The notes below the pieces were generated by a model. The model was not told where the DNA came from. It was given only the letters and a program-made list of their open reading frames with translations, and did not search any database. From an uncultured Bryobacteraceae bacterium (GTDB lineage Bacteria > Acidobacteriota > Terriglobia > Bryobacterales > Bryobacteraceae): a DNA stretch of 64,000 nt. The DNA is taken from NCBI GenBank assembly GCA_937924525.1, contig CALDSU010000011.1, forward strand, positions 67,001 to 131,000. Reading direction: 5' to 3'. The position numbers were made by a program, and so were the translations under genes. How positions within the stretch are numbered: position 1 is the stretch's first letter; the number at the start of each line of letters is the position of its first letter. Shown here one piece after another: positions 1-9,130 of this stretch.

Positions 1-1428
1 GGAGGCGGAGTGGGCGACGAGCGGACGCACCCGGCGCGGCGGCCGAACCTGCCAAAGCTCGATGACGCCTTGCCCTCCGCCGACAGCCAGCCAGCGCCCG
101 TCCGGACTAAGCGCCACCGCCAATGGCTGCGACCCGGGCGGCAGAATGCCGATGGGGTGCAGCCGTCCTGCGGGATGCATGGGCGAAACCGGTTCCGTCT
201 GCGCCGGCGGCGGAACCGGTTTGGGCTCGGCAGGGGGCGGCATCTCCGCCATGGCATGCCGCGGAGCAGGGGCCGGAACCGCAAGCGGCGCGGACGATTC
301 CGCCGGTGGTGCGGGAACGGGAGGTGGCGTCCGCCGGGGCGCCGCCGCGCTCACCACCACGCTGGTGACCTCGCGCGGCGGTCCGTCCTGCTCCGCCGTG
401 GGTGGCACAGCAGGCGGCGCGGGTAAGCGCAGGGCCAGGACCTCAACCGGGCGCTCGATCGCGTCCCACACCGCGCGCGCCCCCACCACTGCCCCGAAAC
501 CAGCCAGGGCGGCGGCGGCCGCCAGCCAGCCCAAGGGCGCAGGCCGCCTTCCAGCCGTCCGGGGGGGGGCGGCGGGAGTCCGGATCTCAAGCGCCCGGGT
601 GAGCGCCTCCCGGAATTCGCGGGCGCTGGCGTACCGGTCCTCGCGACGCTTCGCCATGGCCCGCAGCACCACTTGGCTGACCGCCGGAGGGACCCCGGGA
701 TTGCGGACATGGGGTGGCTCCGGCTCCGTTTCCAGGTGCGCCCGCATCAGCGCGAACGAGTTATCCAGAGGGAAGGGTTTTCCGCCAGTGACCACTTCGT
801 ACAGCACGGCGCCCAGCGAGTAGATGTCGGTCCGCAAATCCACGTCGGGGTCCGACCGGACTTGCTCGGGCGAGATGTAGTGCAGCGAACCCACCACCGC
901 GCCGGTTTGCGTGAGACGGGGATCGTCCAGGGTCCGGGCCAGGCCGAAATCCGTCAGCTTCAGCACCCCGTCCGGCGTGAGCAGCATGTTGGAAGGTTTC
1001 AGATCCCGGTGCGTGACGCCGCGCTCATGGGCGTATTCGAGCGCCGCCAGCGCTTGCAGGATGTAGCCTGCGCCGGTCCGCAATGGCAGCCTGCCTTGCG
1101 CGAGCGCCTGCTCGAGCGTCCTCCCTTCCACCAGTTCCATCACCATCACCAGGTGTCCGCGAGCCCGGGATGCATTGAGCACAGTGGCGATGTGGGGATG
1201 AACCAGGCTGGCCTGCAATTGGATCTCGCGGAGAAACCGCGCGGCGTGGCTCGGGTCGCCCGCGCGCTCGCGCAACAGGACCTTCATCGCCTCGACCCGC
1301 CGGGTAATGGTGTGCTCCACTTTGTAGACTTCGCCCGCGGCGCCACTGCCCGCGAGGCCGATCACGCGGTATTCGCCCACCTGGTCGCCCAAGCGGAACG
1401 GACCGGAGGATGGAGAGAGCGTTTCGAT
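1..1428 (-). CDS. Membrane-anchored Ser/Thr protein kinase with C-terminal WD40 repeats, 3' end outside window
   Basis: Hanks-type (PknB-like) kinase predicted to phosphorylate Ser/Thr on partner proteins. All catalytic elements are visible: glycine loop GLAGSGAAGEVY (about residues 24-35), ATP lysine K49 in EAMKVL, alphaC glutamate in FLREI, catalytic loop HRDLKPSN (140-147), DFG (160-162) and an APE-like SPEQ. A hydrophobic Ala/Gly/Leu/Val-rich segment near residues 298-321 is probably a single membrane helix. A Pro-rich linker follows, and the frame then enters a WD40-like blade (ALSPDGRWLAVGGG) before leaving the window, so the kinase should be cytoplasmic and the propeller on the far side. 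The frame stays open for 476 codons from 1428. The best start is an ATC codon at 1428, six bases after a GGAGG motif that overlaps the stop of the upstream gene; in-frame TTG and GTG codons further in would cut into the conserved N-terminus. It probably forms an operon with the pseudokinase. Confidence 0.85.
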   Translation of the reverse strand, partial: METLSPSSGPFRLGDQVGEYRVIGLAGSGAAGEVYKVEHTITRRVEAMKVLLRERAGDPSHAARFLREIQLQASLVHPHIATVLNASRARGHLVMVMELVEGRTLEQALAQGRLPLRTGAGYILQALAALEYAHERGVTHRDLKPSNMLLTPDGVLKLTDFGLARTLDDPRLTQTGAVVGSLHYISPEQVRSDPDVDLRTDIYSLGAVLYEVVTGGKPFPLDNSFALMRAHLETEPEPPHVRNPGVPPAVSQVVLRAMAKRREDRYASAREFREALTRALEIRTPAAPPRTAGRRPAPLGWLAAAAALAGFGAVVGARAVWDAIERPVEVLALRLPAPPAVPPTAEQDGPPREVTSVVVSAAAPRRTPPPVPAPPAESSAPLAVPAPAPRHAMAEMPPPAEPKPVPPPAQTEPVSPMHPAGRLHPIGILPPGSQPLAVALSPDGRWLAVGGGQGVIELWQVRPPRRVRPLVAHSAS

Positions 1429-1438
1429 GGCGGCCTCC

Positions 1439-2551
1439 TCAGCCCTTCGTGAGCGTGAGAAACCAGTAGAAAACGACCAGCACGACAACGAAGGTAACCA
1501 GGGCCAGCAGGAGCAGGCGGGGTGTCGACCAGCCGGGCGAAACAGGTCGCGGCGCCGGCACCTCACGAATTTGGGAGGGGCGCGCCGCCGGCTCGGGGAA
1601 AATCACGGGGGGCGGAGCCGCCGGAGGCGGAGAGGGTGGCGGGGGCAAAGCCACCGTCCGGTCGACCGGCGGCGCGGGAGCGGTAGCCGGCGTCGCGCGC
1701 CGGGCGGGCGCGCCGTTTTCGGCCAGGTTCTCCAGCGCCGATTGAAAGGCCAGCGCCGAGGCGAAGCGTTTCTCCGGATCCTTTTCGAGCGCCGTCAGCA
1801 CAATCGAACTCAGTTCGGCCGGCAGCTCCGGATTCAGCTCGAGCGGAGACCGGGGTTGGCGCTGCACATGCGCCAGCATCAGTTCAAACTGCGATTCGCA
1901 GATGAACGGCACCTGCCCGGTGAGCATCTCGTACAGCACGGCGCCGGTGGAGTACACATCGGTTCGTCCGTCGAGGGGAGCGCCCTGGATCTGTTCCGGG
2001 GCCATGTACTCGATCCATCCCATCACCGTGCCCACCTGGGTCAACTGCGGATCGCCCACGCCTTTCGCCAACCCGAACCCCGAGAGCTTCACCGTCCCGC
2101 GGTCGGTGAGGAGGATGTTGGCGGGCGAGACTTCCCGGTGGATGACCCCGTGCTCGTGCGCGAACTGGAGCGCGCTCAGCAACTGGCCGGTCCACCGCAG
2201 GGCGTCCGCCACGGGCACGGGGCCCTTTTCCAGGCGCTGTTCCAGCGTCTCGCCCTCCACCAGTTCGGTGGTCATCACCAGTTGTCCCTCGATCTCGGCC
2301 GCGTTGTAGAAGGTGACGATGTGCGGGTGAGTCAGGCGGGCATGCACCTTGATTTCCCGCAGAAAGCGCTCCACCGCTTCCGGGTCTTCCTGTTTGGACA
2401 GGACGCGCAGATGTTCGACGCGATCGCCGAGAGTGTTGCGGACGCGGTAGCCGAACCCGATGCGGGAATCGCCCAGCACTTCGAGGATCTCGTAGTGGGC
2501 GACATGCTGACCGGTTTCAAAACTCATCGCGGCACCCGCATGATCCGGCAC
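1439..2551 (-). CDS. Kinase-fold pseudokinase with C-terminal transmembrane anchor
   Basis: A full-length Hanks-kinase fold (about residues 18-275) in which each catalytic element is altered. The glycine loop is degenerate (LGDSRIGFGYRV), the ATP lysine is Arg49 (EHLRVL), HRDxK reads HREVS (138-142) with Asp to Glu and Lys to Ser, and DFG reads GFG (158-160). Structural motifs persist, for example MAPEQ and DVYSTGAVLYEMLTG. A Pro/Ala-rich linker (about 280-343) leads to one C-terminal membrane helix (about 345-366). Established knowledge: such proteins often act as allosteric scaffolds. Inference: it may regulate or recruit the active kinase encoded immediately downstream, with 10 bases between its stop and that start. 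The start used is GTG at 2551 with AGGA nine bases upstream; ATG at 2527, eight codons in, is an alternative. ATP binding cannot be excluded from sequence alone. Confidence 0.88.
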   Translation of the reverse strand: MPDHAGAAMSFETGQHVAHYEILEVLGDSRIGFGYRVRNTLGDRVEHLRVLSKQEDPEAVERFLREIKVHARLTHPHIVTFYNAAEIEGQLVMTTELVEGETLEQRLEKGPVPVADALRWTGQLLSALQFAHEHGVIHREVSPANILLTDRGTVKLSGFGLAKGVGDPQLTQVGTVMGWIEYMAPEQIQGAPLDGRTDVYSTGAVLYEMLTGQVPFICESQFELMLAHVQRQPRSPLELNPELPAELSSIVLTALEKDPEKRFASALAFQSALENLAENGAPARRATPATAPAPPVDRTVALPPPPSPPPAAPPPVIFPEPAARPSQIREVPAPRPVSPGWSTPRLLLLALVTFVVVLVVFYWFLTLTKG

Positions 2552-2602
2552 ACGTTTGCATCCTAAGGAATTCGCGGGGCCTGCGTCAATAGATGGGGAC
2601 GC

Positions 2603-3649
2603 CTAAACGCGGGCGGCGGAAGTACATAGTTCGACGACGATGGCGGCCGCCGCGGCGGCCTCCTCCCGGGTAACGTCGTAGTGGGTGACCGCCCGGAGAA
2701 GCCGGGGACCGAAAGCGGTGAGCAGGACGCCGCGGCTGGTCAGGCGCGCGGCGAGCTCCGGAGCCGTGATTTCGCCGCCGGTGAGCTCGAAGAGCACGAT
2801 ATTGGTCTGTACCGTAGCCAAATCTACCTGGATGCCTGGCGCCGCGGCGATGGTTTCGGCAAACAGACGGGCGTTGGCATGGTCGGCCGGCAGTCTGGCC
2901 GAGTGCTCCTCAAGGGCGATCAAGCCGGCCGCCGCCAGAATGCCCGCCTGCCGCATACCTCCGCCGAGCCGCTTGCGATACAGCCGCGCCCGCGCCATGT
3001 CTTCCCTCCCGCCCACCAGCACGGAGCCCACCGGCGCGCCCAGGCCCTTGGAGAGGGAGAACGCCACCGTATCGGCGCCCTCGGCCAGTTCCCGCACCGG
3101 GCAGCCGTGATACGCGGCGGCGTTGAAGATCCGCGCGCCGTCCAGGTGCACGCGCAGGCCCTCGGCATGCGCTCCGGCGCACACCTCCCGGAACACCTCG
3201 CGCGGATAGACGACGCCGCCGGCCAGGTTGTGCGTATTCTCCAGAGCCACCAGGGCCGTCGGCGCCCAGTAAGGGCTCGGCTTGCGGATTTCCCGCTCGA
3301 CGGCGGGCCAGCGCAGAATGCCGTCCGGCGTGGGAATCGCTCGCACCAGGCACCCCGAGAACCAGGCAGTCATGCTCAACTCATAGTCCAGGATGTGGCT
3401 CCGTGCATCGCAAATCACTTCCTGCCCGTGCGTGGTATGGAGCTTCACGGCGATGGTGTTGGCCATGGTTCCCGAGGGCACAAACAGGGCCGCCTCCTTG
3501 CCGAAGATCTCCGCCGCCCGCCGTTCCAGGCGATTTACGGTAGGGTCTTCGCCGTAGACGTCGTCGCCGACCTCGGCTTCCGCCATCGCCCGCCGCATCG
3601 CGGGCGTGGGGCGGGTCACCGTGTCGCTGCGCAGGTCAATGGGCTTCAA
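2603..3649 (-). CDS. ltaE: Low-specificity L-threonine aldolase
   Basis: PLP-dependent fold-type I enzyme that cleaves L-threonine or L-allo-threonine to glycine and acetaldehyde. The N-terminus [16 protein letters not shown] and the segment [17 protein letters not shown] are typical of the family, as are [10 protein letters not shown] (PLP-contacting Asp) and the lysine motif [13 protein letters not shown]. The length of 348 residues is normal. The start is TTG at 3649, which overlaps the TGA stop of hemW by four bases (TTGA), so translational coupling with hemW is likely. The assignment is secure at family level; stereospecificity cannot be read from the sequence. Confidence 0.93.
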   Translation of the reverse strand: MKPIDLRSDTVTRPTPAMRRAMAEAEVGDDVYGEDPTVNRLERRAAEIFGKEAALFVPSGTMANTIAVKLHTTHGQEVICDARSHILDYELSMTAWFSGCLVRAIPTPDGILRWPAVEREIRKPSPYWAPTALVALENTHNLAGGVVYPREVFREVCAGAHAEGLRVHLDGARIFNAAAYHGCPVRELAEGADTVAFSLSKGLGAPVGSVLVGGREDMARARLYRKRLGGGMRQAGILAAAGLIALEEHSARLPADHANARLFAETIAAAPGIQVDLATVQTNIVLFELTGGEITAPELAARLTSRGVLLTAFGPRLLRAVTHYDVTREEAAAAAAIVVELCTSAARV

Positions 3650-4743
3650 GCGGACACAAACTCCTCAAACACTTCGTTCGAAAGCAGCACGCCCTGGGAG
3701 GTGAGACGGACGGTCTCTCCCCGCTGCTCGAGTAGGCCCGCGTCGAGGAACCGGCGGAGAGGTGCGCCGAACCGGGCCCAGTCGCCGGACTCCAGTCGCA
3801 CCCCGTCCATGAGCCGCAGGCCGACGAAGAACTTCTCCTCCTCCGGCCGGGCAGGGGTTTCCGCGCTGCGCGCGCATTGCCCGGCGCGCCAGCGCGCAAC
3901 ATACTCAGCGGCCCGTTCGACGTTCTGCCACCGCATCCCTCCGGCGAAAGAGTGCGCATCGGCCCCGAATCCAAGATAGGGTTCCAACCGCCAGTACTTC
4001 AGATTGTGCCAGGACTCCCAGCCCGGACGAGCAAAATTGGAAATCTCGTACCGGCGCAGTCCGCAGCCCGCCAGCCGCTCGACGGCGTACTCATAGAATT
4101 CGGCGATGCAGTCCCCCTGCGGGACCTCTTTCGCGCCATAGCGGATGCCGCCTCGCAGCAACTCCCCACCCAGGCGGCTGTCCTCGTCCACCTCCAGCAT
4201 GTACACCGAGACGTGCGGGGGCGCGAGGCGCTCGATCCAGTCGAGCGATTCCCGCCAGCTTGTCCAGGTTTGCCCGGCAAGGCCGGCGATCAAGTCGATG
4301 TTGAGGTTGTCGAGACCATGCTCCCGCAGGAGCGCGGTTTCGCGGGCCACCGTCCCGGCCGTGTGCTTCCTGCCCGTGCGGGCGATTTCCGGCTGGACGA
4401 AAGACTGTACGCCCAAGCTGACGCGATTGATCCCGGCCGCGCGCCAAGCGTGAATCCGCTCGTCCGTGATGCCGCCCGGCGCGGCCTCGATGGTCGCCTC
4501 CCGCCACTCCCGGCCGGGGATACGGGCCATGGCGGCGGCCAGCACGGACCGGGGCGCCGCGCCCGGAGTCCCGCCACCCCAGTAAACAGTCTCGGGTGTC
4601 CAGGGCCAGTCCTGCCGCGCCACCTCCTCCAGCAGCGCCGCCTGGTAGTCGCGCTCGAGCTCCCGCGGAAAGACGCCGGAAGCAAAGTTGCAGTACGTGC
4701 ATTTCTGCGCGCAGAACGGATACGAAAGGTAGACGCCGGGCAC
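3646..4743 (-). CDS. hemW: Radical SAM heme chaperone HemW (coproporphyrinogen III oxidase-like)
   Basis: A radical SAM protein of 365 residues with the cluster motif in [13 protein letters not shown] near the N-terminus (CxxxCxxC plus the extra Cys-type context of HemN/HemW). WGGGTPG and GVQSFVQ follow, and the C-terminal HemW-type winged-helix region is present ([13 protein letters not shown]). Members of this length lack the N-terminal extension of true HemN and act as heme chaperones in the bacteria studied. Assignment to HemW rather than HemN rests on length and on [10 protein letters not shown]. It is transcribed with ltaE, overlapping it by four bases, and lies six bases after the stop of the thioredoxin-like gene, so three genes probably share one transcript. 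Confidence 0.88.
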   Translation of the reverse strand: MPGVYLSYPFCAQKCTYCNFASGVFPRELERDYQAALLEEVARQDWPWTPETVYWGGGTPGAAPRSVLAAAMARIPGREWREATIEAAPGGITDERIHAWRAAGINRVSLGVQSFVQPEIARTGRKHTAGTVARETALLREHGLDNLNIDLIAGLAGQTWTSWRESLDWIERLAPPHVSVYMLEVDEDSRLGGELLRGGIRYGAKEVPQGDCIAEFYEYAVERLAGCGLRRYEISNFARPGWESWHNLKYWRLEPYLGFGADAHSFAGGMRWQNVERAAEYVARWRAGQCARSAETPARPEEEKFFVGLRLMDGVRLESGDWARFGAPLRRFLDAGLLEQRGETVRLTSQGVLLSNEVFEEFVSA

Positions 4744-4749
4744 GCGGGT

Positions 4750-5274
4750 TCAGCGTTTGGCGGGAGGCGCCGCCTTCAGCAACTGGTCAATTTCGGCGAA
4801 CAAGCCGTTGCCTTCGAAAATGTGCTGGGTCTGCGGACTATAGACAATGTCGTTCCGCACGACGCCCTCGGCGTCGATGAAGAAAACGTGGGGGATCGAG
4901 ATGGACGTGGATTTCGGCCGGATGTAGGAATAGGCCACCTGGCCGCAATCGAACAGGATCGGGCTAGTGATCTTGTGGTCTTGACGGAACTTGCTGACAC
5001 CCGCCTTGTCGCTTGGCGGATTCACTACGGAGAGCACGGCGATCCGGTCGCCGTACTTCGCCTTGGCTTTCTCGAGAATCTTGGCGAAGGTGGCGCAGTG
5101 CGGGCAGGTGACCTGCATGAAATCCACCAGCAGCAGCCGCCCGCGGTAGTCGGCGGGGTCGTAGAATTTGCCGGCCAGATCGGGAAGAGCGAAACCGGGG
5201 GCGCGCTGGCCCACCAGTTCCCCCGCGGCGCCGGGCCCCGCGAAACCAAGCAGGAGCGCCAGGAATAGACGCAT
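4750..5274 (-). CDS. Exported thioredoxin-fold protein (TlpA/AhpC-TSA-like)
   Basis: A 174-residue protein with a short signal peptide (MRLFLALLLGFAGPGAAG) and a thioredoxin-like fold of the redoxin/TlpA type (QRAPGFALPDLAGKFYDPAD, then LLLVDFMQVTCPHCATF). The active site is CPHC, so it is probably a thiol-disulfide oxidoreductase acting outside the cytoplasmic membrane. The later segment VFFIDAEGVVRNDIVY fits the cis-Pro side of the fold. It is the first gene of a leftward group with hemW and ltaE. The substrate is unknown; cytochrome maturation or general periplasmic thiol reduction are possible. Confidence 0.82.
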   Translation of the reverse strand: MRLFLALLLGFAGPGAAGELVGQRAPGFALPDLAGKFYDPADYRGRLLLVDFMQVTCPHCATFAKILEKAKAKYGDRIAVLSVVNPPSDKAGVSKFRQDHKITSPILFDCGQVAYSYIRPKSTSISIPHVFFIDAEGVVRNDIVYSPQTQHIFEGNGLFAEIDQLLKAAPPAKR

Positions 5275-5417
5275 GAACCATCAGTTTAACATCACCTTGC
5301 TGACGCCCCAAATGACAGCGGACGTGCGGGCGGATCTAGCGTAGCTTTACTTCGCTTCTCTAAGATTTTTCTTGTATTGCTAGCGCCTTATCCTGTACGC
5401 TAACTTCGTTAGAAGCT

Positions 5418-6302
5418 ATGAGGACCGTTGCGCTTTCTGTTCTCCATTTCGCCCTGCTCGGCGGATTGTTCATCCACCAAGCGGACGCCGCTCCCCTGTA
5501 TGGCGCCACCGGAACCGGTGACGGCACGGGAACCCTTGTCACGATTGACCCTCTCACCGGAGCGGCGACCGTCATCGGGCCGCTGAACGATGCGTTGGGG
5601 CAGAACTACCGGTTAACCGGACTGGCCTTTCATCCCATCACAGGAATCCTGTATGGGTCATCGAACAACACGTCGCCGACCAACCCCCAAAGCCTCGTGA
5701 TCGTCGACCCGCTGACGGGGTTGGTGACGCTGGTAGGTTCCTTTGGGCAGTCCTTTCAGACCATGGCTGACCTGACCTTCACGCCGGACGGCACGCTGTA
5801 TGGCTGGCTGGAGTCCAACGACGACGATCTGTACTCCATCAATCTCGCGACCGGGCAGGCGACCTCTGTCGGAGAGTCGGGATTATCGACCTATGGTTCC
5901 GGGCTGGCGTCGAATGGTGCGGGGGTGGTGTATTTTGCAGGAGAGGGGACCGGCGGGACTCTGTACACCGTCGATACAACCAACGGCACGGTCACACCGG
6001 TGGCGACGTTAGGTGCCGGTCCCATAGGGCTCGGAAGGCCGGTGGCCGCGATGGCGTTTTCGCCCACAGGAACGTTATATGCTACGGTTGGGGAATTTGG
6101 CGGCCACATACCCGCCTATCTCGTGACGATCGATCCGCAGACCGGCGCGATTACGACGATTGGCCAGTCAATCGACCGGCTGGACGCCATTGCGTTCGGA
6201 CTTGGCGCTCCAGGGACCGAGATCCCCGAGCCGGCGACGGTGAGCCTGCTGGTGGGCGGCTGCCTGATGGGATGGCTGCTGCGCCGGCGGCGCGTCGCTT
6301 AA
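5418..6302 (+). CDS. PEP-CTERM sorted secreted protein with repeated propeller-like blades
   Basis: A secreted protein of 294 residues with a signal peptide ending near ADA, about five degenerate repeats of the type LVTIDPLTGAATVIG, and a C-terminal PEP-CTERM signal: PEPATVSLLVGG, a hydrophobic stretch and the basic tail RRRRVA. Established knowledge: this tripartite tail is recognised by an exosortase (EpsH/XrtA type) and usually goes with exopolysaccharide. No exosortase gene lies in the window. No clear Shine-Dalgarno sequence precedes the ATG; a small inverted repeat (CTAAC/GTTAG, 5400-5412) sits just upstream. The gene stands alone, divergent from the thioredoxin-like gene, and is followed by a GC-rich hairpin. 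Its molecular role is unknown. Confidence 0.85.
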   Translation: MRTVALSVLHFALLGGLFIHQADAAPLYGATGTGDGTGTLVTIDPLTGAATVIGPLNDALGQNYRLTGLAFHPITGILYGSSNNTSPTNPQSLVIVDPLTGLVTLVGSFGQSFQTMADLTFTPDGTLYGWLESNDDDLYSINLATGQATSVGESGLSTYGSGLASNGAGVVYFAGEGTGGTLYTVDTTNGTVTPVATLGAGPIGLGRPVAAMAFSPTGTLYATVGEFGGHIPAYLVTIDPQTGAITTIGQSIDRLDAIAFGLGAPGTEIPEPATVSLLVGGCLMGWLLRRRRVA

Positions 6303-6329
6303 ATCAGCCTCGCGAGCAAGAACACACCG

Positions 6330-6360
6330 GGGGCGCTCCGCACGGGATGGGGAGCGCCCC
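6330..6360. terminator. Strong hairpin between convergent genes
   Basis: A perfect 10-bp inverted repeat, GGGGCGCTCC (6330-6339) and GGAGCGCCCC (6351-6360), with an 11-base loop. It lies between the stop of the PEP-CTERM gene and the convergent radical SAM gene. There is no long T run, so it may act as a bidirectional Rho-independent-like terminator or as an mRNA 3' end stabiliser. Confidence 0.6.
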
Positions 6361-6457
6361 GCTCGTATTAGGATGCTGGCCCGCAAAATCTGAAAGCCGG
6401 TCTCTCTGCGGAACGCTCCCTTCCCTCAAAATGGCCTTCCGGCCAACAGCGCTCCGT

Positions 6458-7585
6458 TCACACCGGGGTTAGCAGGCCCCCGCAAGCCGCGGCGATTGCG
6501 TCGCCGGTTTCCTTGGCGCGGCAGACATGGCCGTTCAACCCCGGCATGTAAACGCAGCGCGGATCCTCCGCCAGGTAATCGCCGGTGAGCGAGTAGGCGC
6601 GCGACCGCGAGCCCCCGCAAATCTTGACGTATTCGCACAGGCCGCACTTGCCCTCGCGCAGCGAGGGGTCGCGCAATTCGCGGAACAACGTGGAACTGCG
6701 GTACACATCCACCAGGGAATCCTGGCGTACGTTGCCCGCGGAAATGGGCAGGAAGCCGCTGGGGTAAATCTCGCCGGTGTGCGAGACGAACACGAAGCCG
6801 CGTCCATCGCTCACCCCGGCGGTCCGGAAAACCATGCGCCGGGCGCTCTCGGTTTCCGCCTGAGGGCCGTGCTCTTCGCGCTGGCGCTGCGCGATGTACC
6901 GCCGGTAGTGCATCGCTTCGGTGGTCTTCACTTCGAACGGCGCGGTCTTGGAGGTCTGGTAGAGGAACTCGAAGACCTCCTCGTACTCTTCGGCGCTCAG
7001 GTCATCGCTTGCCTCGGCCCGGCCCATAATGGTCAGGAAGAAAAGGCTCCACATCCTTCCGCCGATTTCGGCCACCAGGTCGCGCATCCGGGGCAGCAAC
7101 TCCCGGTTCCGCCGCGTCACCGTGGTCTGGATCTGGGTTTCCAGGCCGATCTGCTTGGCGCGATAGGCGGCCCGCAGAAAGCTGGCGAACGTACCCGGCA
7201 CGCCGCGGAAGGCGTCGTGCGTGGCGGCATCCGGCCCGTCGATGCTCAGGGCGAGACGCGCGACGCCCAGTTCCTTGAACCGGTCGACCACCTCCTCGGT
7301 CAACAGCGGCGTGGCGCTCGGTGTGACGTTGGTTCGCAGTCCCAGGCGCACGCTCTCCCGGATAAGGTCGTACAGGTCCGCCCGTTTCAACGGGTCGCCG
7401 CCGGTGAACACCATCAACGGGTTCCCAAACGACTTGATCTCGCGCAGGAGTTCGAAGCCCTCATCGGTGGTCAGTTCTAGCGGGTGGCGACTCGGCATCG
7501 CGCTGGCGCGACAGTGGACGCAAGCCAGATCGCAAGCCTGCGTAACTTCCCAGATGACCAGGAGTGGCGATTCGTCAAAATTCAT
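6458..7585 (-). CDS. Radical SAM/SPASM domain protein of the PqqE/MftC/AhbD-like group
   Basis: A 375-residue radical SAM enzyme. The N-terminus WEVTQACDLACVHCRA carries the CxxxCxxC cluster motif (C18, C22, C25), followed by the SAM-binding FTGGDPLKRADLYDLI. The C-terminus has a SPASM-type cysteine set (EGKCGLCEYVKICGG and further Cys) that would hold auxiliary Fe-S clusters. The segment SGFLPISAGNVRQDSLVDVY is typical of the group containing heme-synthesis and peptide-modifying enzymes. No heme d1/b pathway gene and no obvious peptide substrate gene adjoin it, so the substrate is not assignable. It is a monocistronic gene facing the PEP-CTERM gene. Confidence 0.82.
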   Translation of the reverse strand: MNFDESPLLVIWEVTQACDLACVHCRASAMPSRHPLELTTDEGFELLREIKSFGNPLMVFTGGDPLKRADLYDLIRESVRLGLRTNVTPSATPLLTEEVVDRFKELGVARLALSIDGPDAATHDAFRGVPGTFASFLRAAYRAKQIGLETQIQTTVTRRNRELLPRMRDLVAEIGGRMWSLFFLTIMGRAEASDDLSAEEYEEVFEFLYQTSKTAPFEVKTTEAMHYRRYIAQRQREEHGPQAETESARRMVFRTAGVSDGRGFVFVSHTGEIYPSGFLPISAGNVRQDSLVDVYRSSTLFRELRDPSLREGKCGLCEYVKICGGSRSRAYSLTGDYLAEDPRCVYMPGLNGHVCRAKETGDAIAAACGGLLTPV

Positions 7586-7863
7586 GGCTGCCCCGGCTGT
7601 GGTAGCAATTCAGGTTCCAGCAGGCCCCAGGGGCCGGGAGGGCGCCCAAGGCTTCTGTATGACGTTACCCTAAAACTGCCCTCGGGGCCAAGCCCGGGAG
7701 ATGACCGGATGCGGTGGGGCGGTTGATTTGCCCCAACGGACCGCGCTAGGTCAAGGCGACGGCCCCTCAATCAACGGTAAGCTAGAGGTTTTGAGCGTGA
7801 AAAGCGCGGGACCGCGGGTTGGGTTCCCGGCGGAGGGCGCGGAAAGGTTTCCAGAAAACACTC

Positions 7864-8529
7864 ATGACTTTCATGCCAAGAGGAATGATCGGATGTCTGA
7901 CCGGACTGCTGCTGGGCGGCGCCGGTTTGCCGCTCGGGGCGCAGACTTGGGAGTTCGGCGTGGCCGGGGGAGCTTCCCGCATCAGTTCCGCGTTGCTCGG
8001 CTCGCTCTCGATCAACGATCCCAAGAGCGACGATTCCCGGTTGCGCGGCAAGAACATGGTGGGCGGACGCGCGACCTTGAACACCCGCGGCTACTATGGG
8101 CACGAACTGGGCTACCTGCGCAACGCGGCGCGATTCCAAACCAAGGTGGTGGAGAATGGCGCCCGGGTCGCGAGGGAGAGTTCCGTGCAGGCTCACCATC
8201 TGTTCTACAACTTCCTGGCGTACTTCATGCCCGCCGGCGAACGGTGGCGGCCGTTCATCACCGGCGGCGCTCAGCTCCAAGAGTTCACCCGGCCAAAGCT
8301 GAACGACTTCCCGATAGGCGGCACGCGCAAGTATGGCGTGAACTGGGGTGGCGGGATCAAGTTCCTGCTGATGAAGAATGCGCTGGTCCGCCTCGATTTC
8401 CGCGACTACATTTCCGGGAAGCCCTATGTGCTGAGCTTTCCGACGCCGACCGGGTTTGGGGTAAAGTCGGACGAGAGCGGACTGCTGCACACCTACGAAG
8501 GGTCGATCGGTTTTTCGATCGCCTTTTAG
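7864..8529 (+). CDS. Outer-membrane beta-barrel protein, unknown function
   Basis: A probable outer-membrane protein of about 221 residues from the ATG at 7864. An in-frame upstream GTG at 7819 would add 15 residues in front of a convincing signal peptide (GCLTGLLLGGAGLPLGAQ). The mature chain alternates polar and hydrophobic residues, is rich in Gly and aromatics (WEFGVAGGASRIS, YFMPAGERWRPFITGGAQL), and ends in ...SIGFSIAF; the terminal Phe is typical of BAM-inserted barrels. The size suggests an 8-stranded OmpA/OmpX-like barrel. The 278 bases in front of it (7586-7863), shared with the divergent radical SAM gene, hold no other recognisable gene. Confidence 0.7.
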   Translation: MTFMPRGMIGCLTGLLLGGAGLPLGAQTWEFGVAGGASRISSALLGSLSINDPKSDDSRLRGKNMVGGRATLNTRGYYGHELGYLRNAARFQTKVVENGARVARESSVQAHHLFYNFLAYFMPAGERWRPFITGGAQLQEFTRPKLNDFPIGGTRKYGVNWGGGIKFLLMKNALVRLDFRDYISGKPYVLSFPTPTGFGVKSDESGLLHTYEGSIGFSIAF

Positions 8530-8596
8530 CGCGGCCCACGGCCCGGCGGGTTCGGATACAATAAAGTTTCATTTTCAATTAGAGGATTTTACGGAA

Positions 8597-9106
8597 TTGG
8601 CCACGCAGCCCGGCGGTGCTGTTGCGATCTACCCCGGCACCTTTGACCCCATCACCTATGGGCATCTCGATCTGGTGGAGCGGGGCGCCCGGCTGTTCGA
8701 CCGTCTGATTGTGTCAGTCCTGCGCAATGACGCCAAGACGCCCTTGTTCAGCGTCGAGGAGCGGGCGGACATGCTGCGGGAGGCGGTGCAGGGTTTCCCG
8801 AACGTCGAGGTCGATTCCTTCCATGGGCTGCTGGTGGATTACGCGGCGCAAAAGCGGGCCAGCGTGATCCTGCGCGGCATCCGCGCCATCTCCGACTACG
8901 AGTACGAACTCCAGATGGCCCTGATGAACCGACGCCTGAGCCCGCAGGTGGAGACGGTGTTCCTGATGGCGGGAGAGGCTTATTCCTTCATCAGCTCGAA
9001 GCTGGTGAAAGAGGTGTTCAGCCTGGGAGGCAGCATTTCCGGGCTGGTCCCGCCGTCTGTCGAGGCTCGGCTGCGCAACCGGGTGCGCGGCTGGTCAGGG
9101 GCGTAA
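8597..9106 (+). CDS. coaD: Phosphopantetheine adenylyltransferase
   Basis: Penultimate step of coenzyme A synthesis: transfers AMP from ATP to 4'-phosphopantetheine. Family motifs are present: AIYPGTFDPITYGHLDLV (TxGH nucleotidyltransferase motif), RGIRAISDYEYELQMALMN and the ISSxxxK-type segment SFISSKLVKEV. The length of 169 residues is normal. The start is TTG at 8597, with GAGG about 11 bases upstream. A TACAAT hexamer at 8557-8562 could be a -10 box in an AT-rich leader, but no good -35 is seen. It is followed 24 bases later by the aminotransferase gene. Confidence 0.95.
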   Translation: MATQPGGAVAIYPGTFDPITYGHLDLVERGARLFDRLIVSVLRNDAKTPLFSVEERADMLREAVQGFPNVEVDSFHGLLVDYAAQKRASVILRGIRAISDYEYELQMALMNRRLSPQVETVFLMAGEAYSFISSKLVKEVFSLGGSISGLVPPSVEARLRNRVRGWSGA

Positions 9107-9130
9107 ACCCGGTCCAGATCATTCAATCTT

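Noticed and set aside
5360-5575. Short minus-strand open frame over the start of the PEP-CTERM gene
   Set aside because: No start context or resemblance; it lies across a clear signal peptide on the plus strand.
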